A DNA stretch of 52,775 bases from Paulinella micropora. Lineage: Eukaryota > Cercozoa > Imbricatea > Euglyphida. The stretch lies in assembly GCA_009731375.1 (NCBI GenBank), contig BJOX01000297.1, positions 295,401 to 348,175 on the forward strand. Direction: 5' to 3'. The notes beneath the pieces are model-generated. The model had not been told where the DNA came from. It ran no database searches and saw nothing but the letters and a program-made list of their open reading frames with translations. Positions within the stretch are counted from its first letter, which is position 1. Every line of letters starts with the position of its first letter. Shown here piece after piece: positions 11,629 to 22,600 of the stretch. A program made the position numbers and the translations under genes.

Positions 11629-11830
11629 CGCTTCCGCAAGCGGGACAAAAAAAAAGCGGAGAGACAAGAAAGACAGGAAAACCGTAGGCTTCTTTTTTTT
11701 TTTTGCTATTTCCCTTTTTTTGTTTCGTTCCATTTAAAGGTGTAAGCTTTGGCTGAAAATCTGTTTTACATTCTTTTTTTTTGTTTTTAATTAAAAAAGA
11801 AAAGACCAAACAAGAAAAAAAAAAGACCTG

Positions 11831-12160
11831 TCAGGCTACGAAGCTTGCGTGGCGGCCGTTGTGGTATTGGCAATAGGCGTACAACCCCGTGACGGGGTAC
11901 TGCGGCAGGTCCAGAAAGTGAACGTACCGCTGGCGCGCGGTGCTCCAGTAGCTGGTGGCGTGCTTGAGCGCGTTCAGGTCTAGGTGTTTGATGCAGGCGG
12001 CGCGGTACGTGCCCGAGCTCAGCAGGTGCAGGCGCGGGTCTAGGAGCTCTTCCCACGTGGTGTAGGCGGCTATCAAGCCGTGAGCACTGCTCTGGGTCGC
12101 GACCACTATGGGAGCCAGCGTGCGGGGTTCAAAACTGTATTTGGTGGTAGACTCCTGCAT
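11831..12160 (-). CDS. Small intact unknown protein (109 aa)
   Basis: ATG at 12160, stop at 11831, no frame break, which is unusual in this window. The composition is that of a folded soluble protein, with many His and Tyr residues (for example THLDLNALKHATSYW-like text, YCQYHNGRH near the C-terminus). No family recognised; no signal peptide or membrane segment. It sits convergent with the glycoprotein-like gene, separated from it by ~200 bp of A/T-rich sequence with poly-A and poly-T runs, and abuts an N gap on its 5' side, so any promoter is mostly hidden. Confidence 0.5.
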   Translation of the reverse strand: MQESTTKYSFEPRTLAPIVVATQSSAHGLIAAYTTWEELLDPRLHLLSSGTYRAACIKHLDLNALKHATSYWSTARQRYVHFLDLPQYPVTGLYAYCQYHNGRHASFVA

Positions 12161-12189
12161 GAACGCAAATTAATTTTTGTTGGGAATGG

Positions 12190-12571
12190 NNNNNNNNNNN
12201 NNNNNNNNNNNNNNNNNNNNNNNNNNNNNNNNNNNNNNNNNNNNNNNNNNNNNNNNNNNNNNNNNNNNNNNNNNNNNNNNNNNNNNNNNNNNNNNNNNNN
12301 NNNNNNNNNNNNNNNNNNNNNNNNNNNNNNNNNNNNNNNNNNNNNNNNNNNNNNNNNNNNNNNNNNNNNNNNNNNNNNNNNNNNNNNNNNNNNNNNNNNN
12401 NNNNNNNNNNNNNNNNNNNNNNNNNNNNNNNNNNNNNNNNNNNNNNNNNNNNNNNNNNNNNNNNNNNNNNNNNNNNNNNNNNNNNNNNNNNNNNNNNNNN
12501 NNNNNNNNNNNNNNNNNNNNNNNNNNNNNNNNNNNNNNNNNNNNNNNNNNNNNNNNNNNNNNNNNNNNNNN
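12190..12571. other. Assembly gap
   Basis: 382 Ns. It separates the GC-rich block from the retroelement region and would contain any 3' LTR and the rest of pol of the element to its right. A misjoin here cannot be excluded. Confidence 0.95.
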
Positions 12572-12599
12572 GCCTTCAAACATTGCCCGCGCAATTTCA

Positions 12600-13880
12600 T
12601 TTCGCGCCCTCCCCCCCCCCTTTTTTTTGAATAGCCTTTAACTTTACCTGGAGGTTGAGGGGGGTCATCCGCAACATTAGGTATACCAGTAGTAATGACC
12701 TCATGAAGTACTCCCCCTGCAGCAAGTTCTGGTGCTGGGGGGTCGTCTATGAGATTATTACTCTCTGGAGAGGGGCCAAGTTCCGTGGTTTTGGTTGATA
12801 TGTGGGGATTGGTGGTTGATTCAGGGTTGGGTTTGGGTTCGGCACTCCAACCTACGGAGAAGAGCTTATCTTTCTCCCTTGGGGTCTCCCCCAATGACTT
12901 TCTGTTCAATAGGGGGTTTGACCCACTCAACAATGAGACACTCATTAGGAGATAAGAGGAATGAGTTAGTGGGGGGTAAAAACCCAGCCCTAAGCTTAGA
13001 CCTATATACCTCTAAAGTAGTTGCTCGCCTGTTTTCCTGTGCTGTGTATCTAGCACAGAAGTCAAACCCCTCACCTAACAGTGTTTCTAGCTTAACCCCC
13101 TCTCCCACTCCCCTCCGGGCCGCGGAAAGTTTCCATTCGCACCGCCCCCTTGTACTCTCGGCTATGGCCTCACATTGTTTTGCGCTAGGTATGTGTGAGG
13201 TGTGTTTCAGTATAGGTTGGGCATGGAGATTGAGCGTTGGCCCGTCAATTTCCTTAATGACTAGAAGAGGGTGAGTGGTGAGAAGAACTTTCTTGTACCC
13301 CTTTTTGAAACGCAGTAACCCCCATCCATCCCCAAGTGGGTAAATTGCCCCTTGGGGAGTGGGGTCTGCTGCCATTTCAAGAGAGATCTGAAAGTTATTC
13401 TCATGCAGTTTAGGGATGATTTTGATGGAGCTTTGGTAAGCGTTAGACATGAAGGTAGGTGTGACAGTACTGTTCTCTGTTACGGACCTTACTTGTCGTG
13501 GTGCTTGCTCCGTCCTCCCTGCTCGTCCTCCGACTCCTCCAGATGCGCTGGGTGGCTGATTGTGTGGGGCAAAAAGCGGTGAAAGTGGGGGTGGGGTGGT
13601 GTGTGTCTCTTTCGTTTCTCCCTCACCTTCTCCTTCTTTCTCCATCATATTTATCGCGTACATATTTATGATTTATATACCCCACCTTATCCGTTCCCCC
13701 TCCTTCATCATCTGTGTCTTCGTCATTGATAACTGGATTCCTCTCAGTCGAGTCAGGGAGGTCAGAGTCATCTTCCTCATCGTCATCCTCAGAGTTAGAC
13801 TTTGAGGAATATGAGTCTGATCTCCCCGCATTCAGACTGATGGCTTTCTTTTTATCCTTGACGAAATCAGATGCTTTCAT
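12600..13880 (-). pseudogene. Retroelement-like ORF remnants downstream of gag
   Basis: Three overlapping minus-strand ORF pieces follow gag in changing frames: one from an ATG at 13880 (acidic, Ser/Asp/Glu-rich), one at 13663-12866 and one at 12945 to the gap. They read as linker plus unknown protein. I find no aspartic protease DTG/DSG, reverse transcriptase YxDD or integrase motif, so pol proper is either in the gap or absent. Their position and strand suggest they belong with the gag gene, as a gag extension or a remnant. Confidence 0.35.
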
Positions 13881-13973
13881 CTTACGTCTCTCCTTCCCTT
13901 TCTTCTTCGTGCTCTTCTCTCTCTTCTCTCTCTTCTCTCTCTCTCTGAGCTCGTCTCACTCTTCTCAACCTTA

Positions 13974-15140
13974 CTACTTACTGCTCTTTCTTCCTTCTGT
14001 CCCTCGTGCTAATGCAACCGTTCGTGCTGCTTGCAACCTTAAAGGACAGTCGTTGGAACCGTGTCCGTCCCTTGGACAGTCTTTTAATTGGCACCGCACG
14101 AGACAGAATTTCATAACATGATCGTTTTTACAGTTGTAACATCTAACCTTGTCATACTTTGCTTGCCTGTCTTCTGCCCCAATGAGGTTGACTGTGATGG
14201 GATCAGCACGAGAGCTGCCAGTCCCATACAGCTTCTGTGTCTTGGTCACAGACACACTTCCTTGGGCAATTTGTTGCACTACTTGCAAGAAATCATCCCA
14301 ACCTGGCCTCTGTTGGGGCAACAAAGACAACCATACATTCTCATAATAGCGAGCAAAGGGGGGCAGATGTTGGAGTTTGTTCACAATCATGTCTGCCTTC
14401 ATAGGGACAGGGATGGTGGCTCCCATTCGCTTCTCTTGCTTCTCAACGATGTTAAGGTACCCTGCTAGCCATGTACTCACATCTTTCACCTTCTTGGGGT
14501 AAGAGTGGTAGATGGCTTGCTGATCCTCTTGAAACTTGACTAATTCAAGCCCACCGTAATGCTTTTGCAGAGCAAGGACGCATGCTACCCCATCCGTTCC
14601 TCCCTGTTGCATTACTGCCATAACTCTACGGTCATGGGCACATGACTGCAGAAGGTAAGCAAATAGGATTCTTTTGAGGGACTCTTTATTTTGCTTATCA
14701 ACTGCTCTGTAATGCCTAGCAGCTCGCTGAGAGCTAAACAAGGCAGTCGGTTTACTTCCGAGTGTCATTATTGGTACTTTACTTTTCAGCTCAGTAGGGA
14801 TAATGACAGACTCGGGATCATCCGATTTGTCTGGTTTAGGTTCAGCTTTCACTGACGTTCGTGTTTCCTCCTTAGCTCCCTCATTGTCGTCCTCATCTTC
14901 CTTTGGGGAAAGTAGAGGATCTTCAATGGGAGAATCAGGAGGAGCTAAAACATTAGGTGCTTTTAAGGCTCTGACGAATGGGTGATCCTCACAACCGGGG
15001 ATGACTGACAGGACGATAGGATTGGTTGCTCCAATTACTGCAAGCAGTGTATAGAGGAACAAATCCCAGTCCGGTTTGTCATCGTGGAGTTTGGGAGGCT
15101 CCATTCTGAACTTAGCTAGATCAAACATGGGGTTAGCCAT
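13974..15140 (-). CDS. LTR-retrotransposon Gag-like protein with zinc knuckles (388 aa)
   Basis: Intact ORF with ATG at 15140. The middle region (about residues 130-310) is helical and capsid-like (for example YLLQSCAHDRR, WLAGYLNIVEKQEKR). The C-terminus has two CCHC-type clusters: CYNCKNDHVMKFC (spacing C2C3H4C, one residue short of canonical) and C-x4-C-x4-H-x4-C in CQLKDCPRDGHGSNDC. An acidic Pro/Glu linker at residues 80-125 separates them from the N-terminal part. This is the layout of Gag from copia- or gypsy-type elements, which packages element RNA. About 240 bp upstream, near 15375-15402, lies a TTTTTGGTGAGCTGGCATC sequence (minus strand) right after a CACACACACA end, where a primer-binding site after a 5' LTR would be expected. 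The LTR itself is not confirmed. Confidence 0.65.
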   Translation of the reverse strand: MANPMFDLAKFRMEPPKLHDDKPDWDLFLYTLLAVIGATNPIVLSVIPGCEDHPFVRALKAPNVLAPPDSPIEDPLLSPKEDEDDNEGAKEETRTSVKAEPKPDKSDDPESVIIPTELKSKVPIMTLGSKPTALFSSQRAARHYRAVDKQNKESLKRILFAYLLQSCAHDRRVMAVMQQGGTDGVACVLALQKHYGGLELVKFQEDQQAIYHSYPKKVKDVSTWLAGYLNIVEKQEKRMGATIPVPMKADMIVNKLQHLPPFARYYENVWLSLLPQQRPGWDDFLQVVQQIAQGSVSVTKTQKLYGTGSSRADPITVNLIGAEDRQAKYDKVRCYNCKNDHVMKFCLVRCQLKDCPRDGHGSNDCPLRLQAARTVALARGTEGRKSSK

Positions 15141-15402
15141 GTTGATTTAGTCTGCAAAGGGCGGAAGATAGGAGAAACGCTCGACTATCAGTATGTCACT
15201 AACCTGGGGTGAGTGAGGGTGAATAGATAGGGGAAAATAGGGGTGTGGAGTCCTAGTACCTATCGTACCTAGTCTGACCACTGGTGGGGATTGCAAAGAC
15301 TGCCTACAGCACGTCTTATATGTGCAATGATGATTGACTGCCTTCAGCACGTCCGTATAGCGTACACTTTTGCGTGACTGCCTGATGCCAGCTCACCAAA
15401 AA

Positions 15403-16823
15403 TGTGTGTGTGTGATAAAAGCCTTATCAGAGTTCGCACAACAAGGCTCGATAACCTGTTTGACCAATATAACTTAATATAATGATCCGGAACTCACAGT
15501 CGACCATGTCTGCAGTAACAAAGTTTTAATAACGCGCCAAACCAACACAAGGCGCGCAGAACGACATGACTGGCCGGATATAAGTAATGGCTCTACCGAC
15601 ACCGTTACTCTTATACGGCCGGCCCATGTAACTATTAATATTGATTATTAGTTCTAACACTGATCTTCAGCGTATTAATATTAAAGTGTCGATCGTGTGC
15701 CGCCCGAAGACTTCTCACGGACACGGTCTGAGTTGCCAGGCGAAGCAGCTCACATATGAAGTGTTCAAAGATGTCACTGTGCATTGGACATTAATTAGAC
15801 CCTTTCTCCTCAGTTATGTCCATTATTACTTAATTATCCGTTAGTAGTAGTTGTTTCTATTAATTAATATTGTTAGTATTATAAGTTTTTTATACAGTCA
15901 ATTGTAGTACTTATCCTGGTACTGGTGGCACCAGCTTTTACTATTACCCCTTTTACCCATATCCGTACGTTACGTGGTCAATTCTGGAAGGTACATCTTT
16001 TGTGACGTCGTCAGTTGGACGGGCGGGAATTGTTTCAGTATTGTTACATTCTTCGTGTTTGGAAGTCGCAAGCCGGTAAGAGGGGGGCGCCTCGGTTGCC
16101 GGTTTAAGACGGGAAGCAATTGCGGAGGTTTTTGACCATTGGGCTATGCGCCTTGGAGCGTCTCTGTGCAACGGATCACATACGAAGACCTTCGTTCAAG
16201 GGGTGTGGCGTCTACCTTAAGTGACCCCTTTCAGGAAAGTGCGCATTTTGAATTGCCATGCCTACAGCTGATCACTGTAGACACTTCCCACGCTCTGCTC
16301 TGCTTGTGAACAGCGGGAGGGCAAGGTGGGGGACCAGAAGGACAAGACCGACAGTGGTTGCACAGTACCGTTAAGGTTGTGTGAGTGGGGTGTGCCTTCT
16401 GAAAGGTATTTGTTCTTGTTCCTTGTACTGTGGTCGTGTGTTGAACGTGTTTGTTTCCTTATTGAGAAGGACACACTGACACGCCAATCGTTGTGCTCAA
16501 AGGCATACAAGCCGTACCGTGGGTGCGTTGAACGTGTTTGTTCCTTACTTAGAAGGACACACGGACACATCATTTGGTTGTGCTCAATTACAAAGACGTA
16601 CGTGGTGAGGCTTTGTATCCTGAAAGACTTGCATAGGACGAGTGGTGTGAAGTGTTTAAGTGGCTGTTTAGGTGGTTGTACAAAAACAACTACAAACCTT
16701 AGTGGGTTGGCAAACTGACTTTGCAAATAGGACTCTTAGTGGACGGAAGGCTGTCGAAAGTGGTAGCTGAGGTAGTCTCTGTGGAGTCTGAGTGAATTAG
16801 TCAGTGATAGCACACATAGGTGA

Positions 16824-16856
<33 letters not shown>

Positions 16857-16900
16857 GAGAGAGCATAAAGGGAGGTGTGGAAGCTTAAAACACTATACTG
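15403..16900. other. AT-rich non-coding region, possible LTR and local duplications
   Basis: No convincing gene. The first few hundred bases may be the 5' LTR of the minus-strand retroelement: they start TGTGTGTGTGTGATAAAAGCC just outside the putative primer site. Near 16440-16620 two ~100-bp copies share GTTGAACGTGTTTGTT and AGAAGGACACAC with GTGCTCAA. ORFs of 130 and 154 codons on opposite strands overlap this duplication and look incidental. A GAGA tract lies at 16825-16863. Confidence 0.4.
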
Positions 16901-17116
16901 TCTAGTGTGTGTGTGAGCCGGCTTGTGTCCCTGGACGTGTCCTCTCTGTGTGTGCGTGTGTGTGGTTGCTTCCCAGGCCCTGTGTCTGTGCCATCAGAAC
17001 ACAGTGAGCAAGGTGAGACTCTATTTCTATTTTGCAAGTAGAAGGCATAGCTGTGCGCTGTGTGAGTGAGTGGGTGAGGTGGGTGTGTGTCTGCGCAACA
17101 CCGACGGTAGTTAGCC

Positions 17117-17362
17117 ATGGCTACTAGTAAGGCAGACAACAAGATCACATTCACTGGTAAAGAAGCATGGGTTTTGCTGCATAGACAAGTAATTCAAAGC
17201 TGTCACTGCACAGCTCCGTTAGCAATGGCTACTAGTAAGGCAGACAACAAGATCACACTCACTGGTAAAGAAGCATGGGTTTTGCTGCATAGACAAGTAG
17301 TTCAAAGCTGTCACTGCACAGCTCCCAAGGAAGTTCTACAAGGTACAGCAACCCATAAGTAA
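17117..17362 (+). CDS. Short ORF made of an in-frame 36-codon tandem duplication
   Basis: An ATG at 17117 opens 81 codons consisting of two almost identical 108-bp copies (17117-17224 and 17225-17332), each starting MATSKADNKIT and containing LTGKEAWVLLHRQV and SCHCTAP. The two differ at a few bases that keep the frame. The LTGKxxW pattern is reminiscent of the N-terminus of copia-type Gag proteins, but this is weak. It may be a first exon or a retroelement fragment. A purine-rich tract and GT-rich DNA lie upstream. Confidence 0.3.
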   Translation: MATSKADNKITFTGKEAWVLLHRQVIQSCHCTAPLAMATSKADNKITLTGKEAWVLLHRQVVQSCHCTAPKEVLQGTATHK

Positions 17363-17527
17363 TACGGTCACAGGGAGAACGTAGTCGGAATACAACTACG
17401 AGGTAGGGAAGTGCCTTCCTTTATTCTAGCTTGGGAAGAAGTGGGGAGAGAGCTTCTTTGCCGAGCCATCCTTGAGGGCCTTCTGGAACGTATCCATGAA
17501 TTGGAGCTTGAGAGCAGTGCGTAGAGT

Positions 17528-17944
17528 TCAAAAAATGCTAAGGCATTCGTCTCTGTAGTGGATTTCCCTGGAGACCAGATCGTAATTGAGGCGTGGAAAG
17601 GAGGCTGGAAGGCTCATTTCTTTACACCTGAACGTTAAAGACCCACCGTGTAGCAAAAAGGTCTGGAATTTGCAAAGGAGACCTTGTGTGATGATTGCTA
17701 CTCGATTGTCTTGGCTGAGGGACTGCCCTATGTATGCAATGAACTTGAACAGAACTTGAATACATAGTAGTACAAAGTCGCCTTCCTGCGTGTGGTGAGC
17801 ATACTCAACTGTCATCATGCACAGACACTTGAAGACACGTGAACTAGCTGTCCGGTGTGAGTGGGAGGAGTGACCTTGAGTATGTTCGCTGTTGGTGTTT
17901 CCAAGAACAGGTAGGAGTTCCCCTATTCGAGCTGTCGACAGCAC
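17528..17944 (-). CDS. Unrecognised 138-codon ORF, possible exon
   Basis: Minus-strand ORF whose translation is helix-like with balanced composition (for example FKCLCMMTVEYAHH, FIAYIGQSLSQDNR), suggesting a real or formerly real HEAT/armadillo-type exon. There is no ATG context, partner exon or domain motif that I can identify, so it may be chance. Nothing else in 17400-18550 looks coding. Confidence 0.2.
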   Translation of the reverse strand: MLSTARIGELLPVLGNTNSEHTQGHSSHSHRTASSRVFKCLCMMTVEYAHHTQEGDFVLLCIQVLFKFIAYIGQSLSQDNRVAIITQGLLCKFQTFLLHGGSLTFRCKEMSLPASFPRLNYDLVSREIHYRDECLSIF

Positions 17945-18559
17945 ACACAGAGTGTGACTCTTCCAAAAATATAGGGAAATTCGAATTGTAAGTCTTGACT
18001 AGCCTCCTGCGAGGAAATTACCAACCAGCAATCAATTGAATACACACACTGCTGTCAAGTGACCTCAAAATACTTCCAAGGTCAGGAAAGTTACCAAAAG
18101 ACACTGGGACGGTCAATTCCAAATTATTCAGTATGCTTACTTGACAGACTACTTGTCCCTTGCGAAACAATGTAAATTCTGAGAACTAACGAGAATATTT
18201 CAAGTGGAATATGAGTTGTGTACCAGTTGGAGTTGTTCAAGTCAGTCTGGGGAAAAATAAAGTAAAAAGAACGGAAGACTGCCACTTTATCTGGTGTAAA
18301 TGCTTAATTTTACCTATCATTATTATTTCTTATGACTGGGACCAGAAAAAGCGTAGGGAAATAAAGTGTAGATATGTGGAAAAATACACTAGATAATATT
18401 TTCTAAAACTTGAAGCTAACTGGTAAAGAGAAATAAATTGATCTGTTAACAGCAGTTGAAAACGTAACAACTACAAGTTATGACAGTTGATAAATAAACT
18501 GAAAAATAAAGTAACTGAACTAAAAATAGAAGTGTAAACTTGAAGTAAAACTTGAAGTA

Positions 18560-19300
18560 TGTTTAACACAATATTAATAATTCGATCCGGTACGGTATTC
18601 ATTCCGATATTAATATTGTAAATATGCTGAACAAGCTAGTATTACTATTATTTCATGCATAATTTAAGTAGTCAGTGAGTATGTATAGCGAGTACAAGTG
18701 AGTGGCAAGTAGTCTGAGTGCCGGTCACAGTCACTAGTGTAAAACAGATTCACTTTGATTTCGAAGCTTCCTCACTGGTTTTATGCTTCAAAAACATTAT
18801 AAATATGCTGAACAAGCTAGTAGTAATATATAATACATTGTTTCATGTACACTAGCTAGTTCAAGTAGTCAGTGAGTATGTATCACTAACAATTACATAC
18901 AAGTCAGTGAGTGGCAGGTAGTCTGAATGTCACAGTGACTAGTGTAAAACAGTGTCACTTTCTTTGATTTATAAGCTTCCTCACTGGTTTTATGCTTCAA
19001 AAACACTATAAATATGCTGAACAAGCTAGTATTAATATTATTTCATCTATACTCAGTTCAAGGAGGCAGTGAGTATGTATTGCAATTACAAGTAGTGGCA
19101 AGTAATCTGAATGTCACTGTGACTAGTGAAAACAGTGTCACTTTCTTTGATTTCTAAGCTTCCTCACTAGTTTTCTGATTCAAAAACATTATAAATATGC
19201 AAAACAAGCTAGTATTAATATTATTTCATGCATAGATCAAGTAGTCAGTTAGTATGTATAACTACTACAAGTGAGTGGCTGCGACCAGTGAGCAACTTGA
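18560..19300. repeat. Satellite-like tandem repeat, about four units of ~200 bp
   Basis: Units recur near 18600, 18795, 19005 and 19190. Each contains ATAAATATGC(T/A)GAACAAGCTAG, then TTCATG, AGTCAGTGAGTATGTAT, AGTGAGTGGCA(A/G)GTAGTCTGA, CAGTGACTAGTGTAAAACAG and AAGCTTCCTCACTGGTTTT. Copies are 80-90% alike with small indels. AT-rich and non-coding. Confidence 0.75.
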
Positions 19301-19374
19301 ATTTTTGTTAGAATTTGAATTTGAAATTGAAATTGTATGATTAGAATTCAATAACTAAATCATTATATTTACGT

Positions 19375-20815
19375 ATACAGTATACCCCATACCCCATATC
19401 CCATAATATTACCCCATACACCATACCCCATACCCCATACCTCATGAAGTACCTCATACCCCATACCTCATACCCCATACCTCATACGTATATCCTATAC
19501 CACATACCTCATACCCCATACCTCATACCCCATACACCACTGATACCTCATACCCCATACCCCATACCCCATACTTCATACCGCATCCTACATCGCACAT
19601 TCCCCATCCATCATCCCTCATCCCTCATCCCTCATCCCCCATATCTCATTCCGCATACTTGACACCGTACCCCATACCCCATACTTATATCCCTTCCCTC
19701 ATAATATGATTCCCATATACCGTCCTTGATACCCCATACCCCATACACCATACCCCATACTCGTATATCCCATACCCCATACCCCATACCCCATACCCCA
19801 TACCCCATACCTCATACCAATTGATACCACATACCCCATACCCCATACCCCAGACCCCAAACCCCATACGTATACCCTATACCCCATACATACCGCCCAT
19901 ACCTCATACATCATACCCCATACCCCATACCACATACCCCGACACCCCATATCCAGTACGTATACCCTATATCCCATATCCCATATATACCCCATACCAC
20001 GTACCCCATACCACATACCCCATACCCCATACTTCATACCCCATCCATCATCTCTCATCTTTCATCCCTCATCCCTCATCCCCCATATTTCATACCCCAT
20101 ACTTGACACCATACCCCATACCTCATACCCCATACCCCATCCCCCATCCCCCATCCCCCATACCACATACCACATACCCCATACCCCATACTCCATAGCC
20201 CATACNNNNNNNNNNNNNNNNNNNNNNNNNNNNNNNNNNNNNNNNNNNNNNNNNNNNNNNNNNNNNNNNNNNNNNNNNNNNNNNNNNNNNNNNNNNNNNN
20301 NNNNNNNNNNNNNNNNNNNNNNNNNNNNNNNNNNNNNNNNNNNNNNNNNNNNNNNNNNNNNNNNNNNNNNNNNNNNNNNNNNNNNNNNNNNNNNNNNNNN
20401 NNNNNNNNNNNNNNNNNNNNNNNNNNNNNNNNNNNNNNNNNNNNNNNNNNNNNNNNNNNNNNNNNNNNNNNNNNNNNNNNNNNNNNNNNNNNNNNNNNNN
20501 NNNNNNNNNNNNNNNNNNNNNNNNNNNNNNNNNNNNNNNNNNNNNNNNNNNNNNNNNNNNNNNNNNNNNNNNNNNNNNNNNNNNNNNNNNNNNNNNNNNN
20601 NNNNNNNNNNNNNNNNNNNNNNNNNNNNNNNNNNNNNNNNNNNNNNNNNNNNNNNNNNNNNNNNNNNNNNNNNNNNNNNNNNNNNNNNNNNNNNNNNNNN
20701 NNNNNNNNNNNNNNNNNNNNNNNNNNNNNNNNNNNNNNNNNNNNNNNNNNNNNNNNNNNNTCCCCCATCCCCCATCCCCCATACCCCATACCCCATATCC
20801 CATACCCCATGATAT
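19375..20815. repeat. Degenerate ATACCCC minisatellite, interrupted by an N gap
   Basis: Heptamer ATACCCC (GGGGTAT on the other strand) with variants CATACCT, CATCCCC and CATCCCT in higher-order blocks of roughly 330 bp (compare 19560-19700 with 20010-20110). Ns occupy 20206-20760. Long apparent ORFs are repeat artefacts. The strong G/C strand asymmetry resembles telomere-type DNA, but the heptamer is not a telomere repeat I recognise. Confidence 0.85.
20206..20760. other. Assembly gap inside the minisatellite
   Basis: 555 Ns. Flanks on both sides are the same heptamer repeat, so the gap is probably more of it. Confidence 0.9.
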
Positions 20816-20966
20816 GAAAATTCTCTAAGTCCAAAAATTCATACCCCTATTTTTTAAGGGGTATGGCCATACCCTATCTTTTTCTGTGGGGTATGACCCA
20901 TACCGGTATCATACCCCACCCCCCACCCCCCATACCCGGTATGGGGGGGGGTAATGGGTCTGGCTG

Positions 20967-21030
20967 TGATAGATAGATAGATAGATAGACAGATAGACAG
21001 ATAGATAGATAGAAAGATAGATAGATAGAT

Positions 21031-21067
<37 letters not shown>

Positions 21068-21088
21068 CATAGATAGATACATAGATAC

Positions 21089-21132
<44 letters not shown>

Positions 21133-21182
21133 GATGGATGGATAGATAGATAGATGGATGTTTAGATAGATAGATGGATGTT

Positions 21183-21219
<37 letters not shown>

Positions 21220-21324
21220 GTTTAGATAGATAGGTAGGTAGATAGATAGATAGATAGATAGGTAGATAGATAGATAGATAGATAGATGGATAGATGGATA
21301 GATGGATAGATGGATAGATATATG

Positions 21325-21364
<40 letters not shown>

Positions 21365-21377
21365 CATGGATAGTATG

Positions 21378-21408
<31 letters not shown>

Positions 21409-21570
21409 TATTGTATGCACGTATGTATGTATGTATGTATGTATTTATGTATGTATGTATGTACTGTATGTACTGTATGTATGTATGTATGTATGTCTGC
21501 ATGTATGCATGTATGTATTTATTTATGTATGTATGTCTTTTTTTATTACGCGTGTATATATGTGTGTGTG

Positions 21571-21609
<39 letters not shown>

Positions 21610-21804
21610 GTGTGTGTGACACACACACAACCCCCCCCCCCCCCCCCCCCCCACNNNNNNNNNNCACACACACACACACACACACACGCACAGACACACA
21701 CAGACACACACAGACACACACAGACACACACAGACACACACAGACACACACCACACACACACACACACAGACACACAGACACACACAAACCCACACACAC
21801 AGAA

Positions 21805-21835
<31 letters not shown>

Positions 21836-21842
21836 GACACAC
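20967..21842. repeat. Microsatellite cluster: GATA, GTAT, GT, CA
   Basis: (GATA)n about 20967-21370 with GGAT/GATG interruptions, (GTAT)n 21375-21530, (GT)n 21559-21618, poly-C then a 10-base N gap (21655-21664), and (CA)n with CAGA interruptions 21665-21842. No genes. Confidence 0.9.
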
Positions 21843-22099
21843 GGGGTAAATGTGAAAAAATATCATGAAAGCAGTTTCAGCCATCGAAAAACAGTGCAGG
21901 CTTGCAATTTTGGCTCGAGCAGGTGATTTTTATGATATATTTTCCGGAACTGAGGTCGACTACAAGTACATGTGCAAACGAGATGGAAAGTCTTGAACCG
22001 GTCCGGAGGCACGAAAACGTTCAGGCAAAATTAAAACAATGAAACAAAACGATCAATTTAATGAAAACCGTACTTTCGAAAAATATAGAATATTTCGAA

Positions 22100-22600
22100 A
22101 ACAGTGTCCGAATCCAGGTGCATTACTCGGTGGCAGCGGGAAGAGGGGCAGACGAATGCATCATCATGACATGCCAACCGTTGTGGCAATCTTCGGAGCA
22201 GAAGGAACCCTCCGCACAAGCCATCATCCTTGTCGCAATCGCCTTCCTCTAGGCAGCAGGTGTACTCGAACTGCTCGTACTCGTCACTGCCATCTTTCAG
22301 CTTGGCGCCGGTCTTCCACCGCCCTTTGTGCACCGTGCTGTTGCATTTCTGGCAAGCGGTACTGTCAAACTCCCGCACGTTAAACGTGATCTCGCACACG
22401 CAGCATGTGGAGTGGACAGAAGAGTTGTTTCCTCCAATGTAACCTTGCCTTTCAAGCTTCTGGTCTACCTTCCCGTCGTCATCATCTTCCGTCTCTTCTG
22501 CTTGTTCCTCCACCTTGTCCACAGGGAGCTCTCCTTCCACAGCTGCTTTGGGCGGCCTGCCCTTTTTGGAACCGGGCTCCAGAAACTTGCGGACGCGATC
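22100..22600 (-). pseudogene. PHD/RING-like Cys-rich finger at the C-terminus of the methyltransferase gene
   Basis: After an acidic linker (EEQAEETEDDDDGK) come C-x2-C (CCVC), then CQKC with a His five residues on (CQKCNSTVH), then further cysteines (TCCLEEGDC). This is the Cys4-His-Cys3 order expected of a PHD-type zinc finger, which reads histone tails. The end of the ORF near 22058 is uncertain. Confidence 0.5.

Noticed and set aside
12866-13663. Aspartic protease or reverse transcriptase in the ORF after gag
   Set aside because: No DTG/DSG or YxDD motif found in any frame.
20062-20834. Long minus-strand ORFs across the ATACCCC array
   Set aside because: They consist of repeat translations and Ns; a 7-bp unit free of stops yields ORFs in several frames.
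21182-21926. ORFs of 140-216 codons in GATA/GTAT/CA repeats
   Set aside because: Tetranucleotide and dinucleotide repeats translate to ISIY, MYVC or HTHT repeats; no coding signal.
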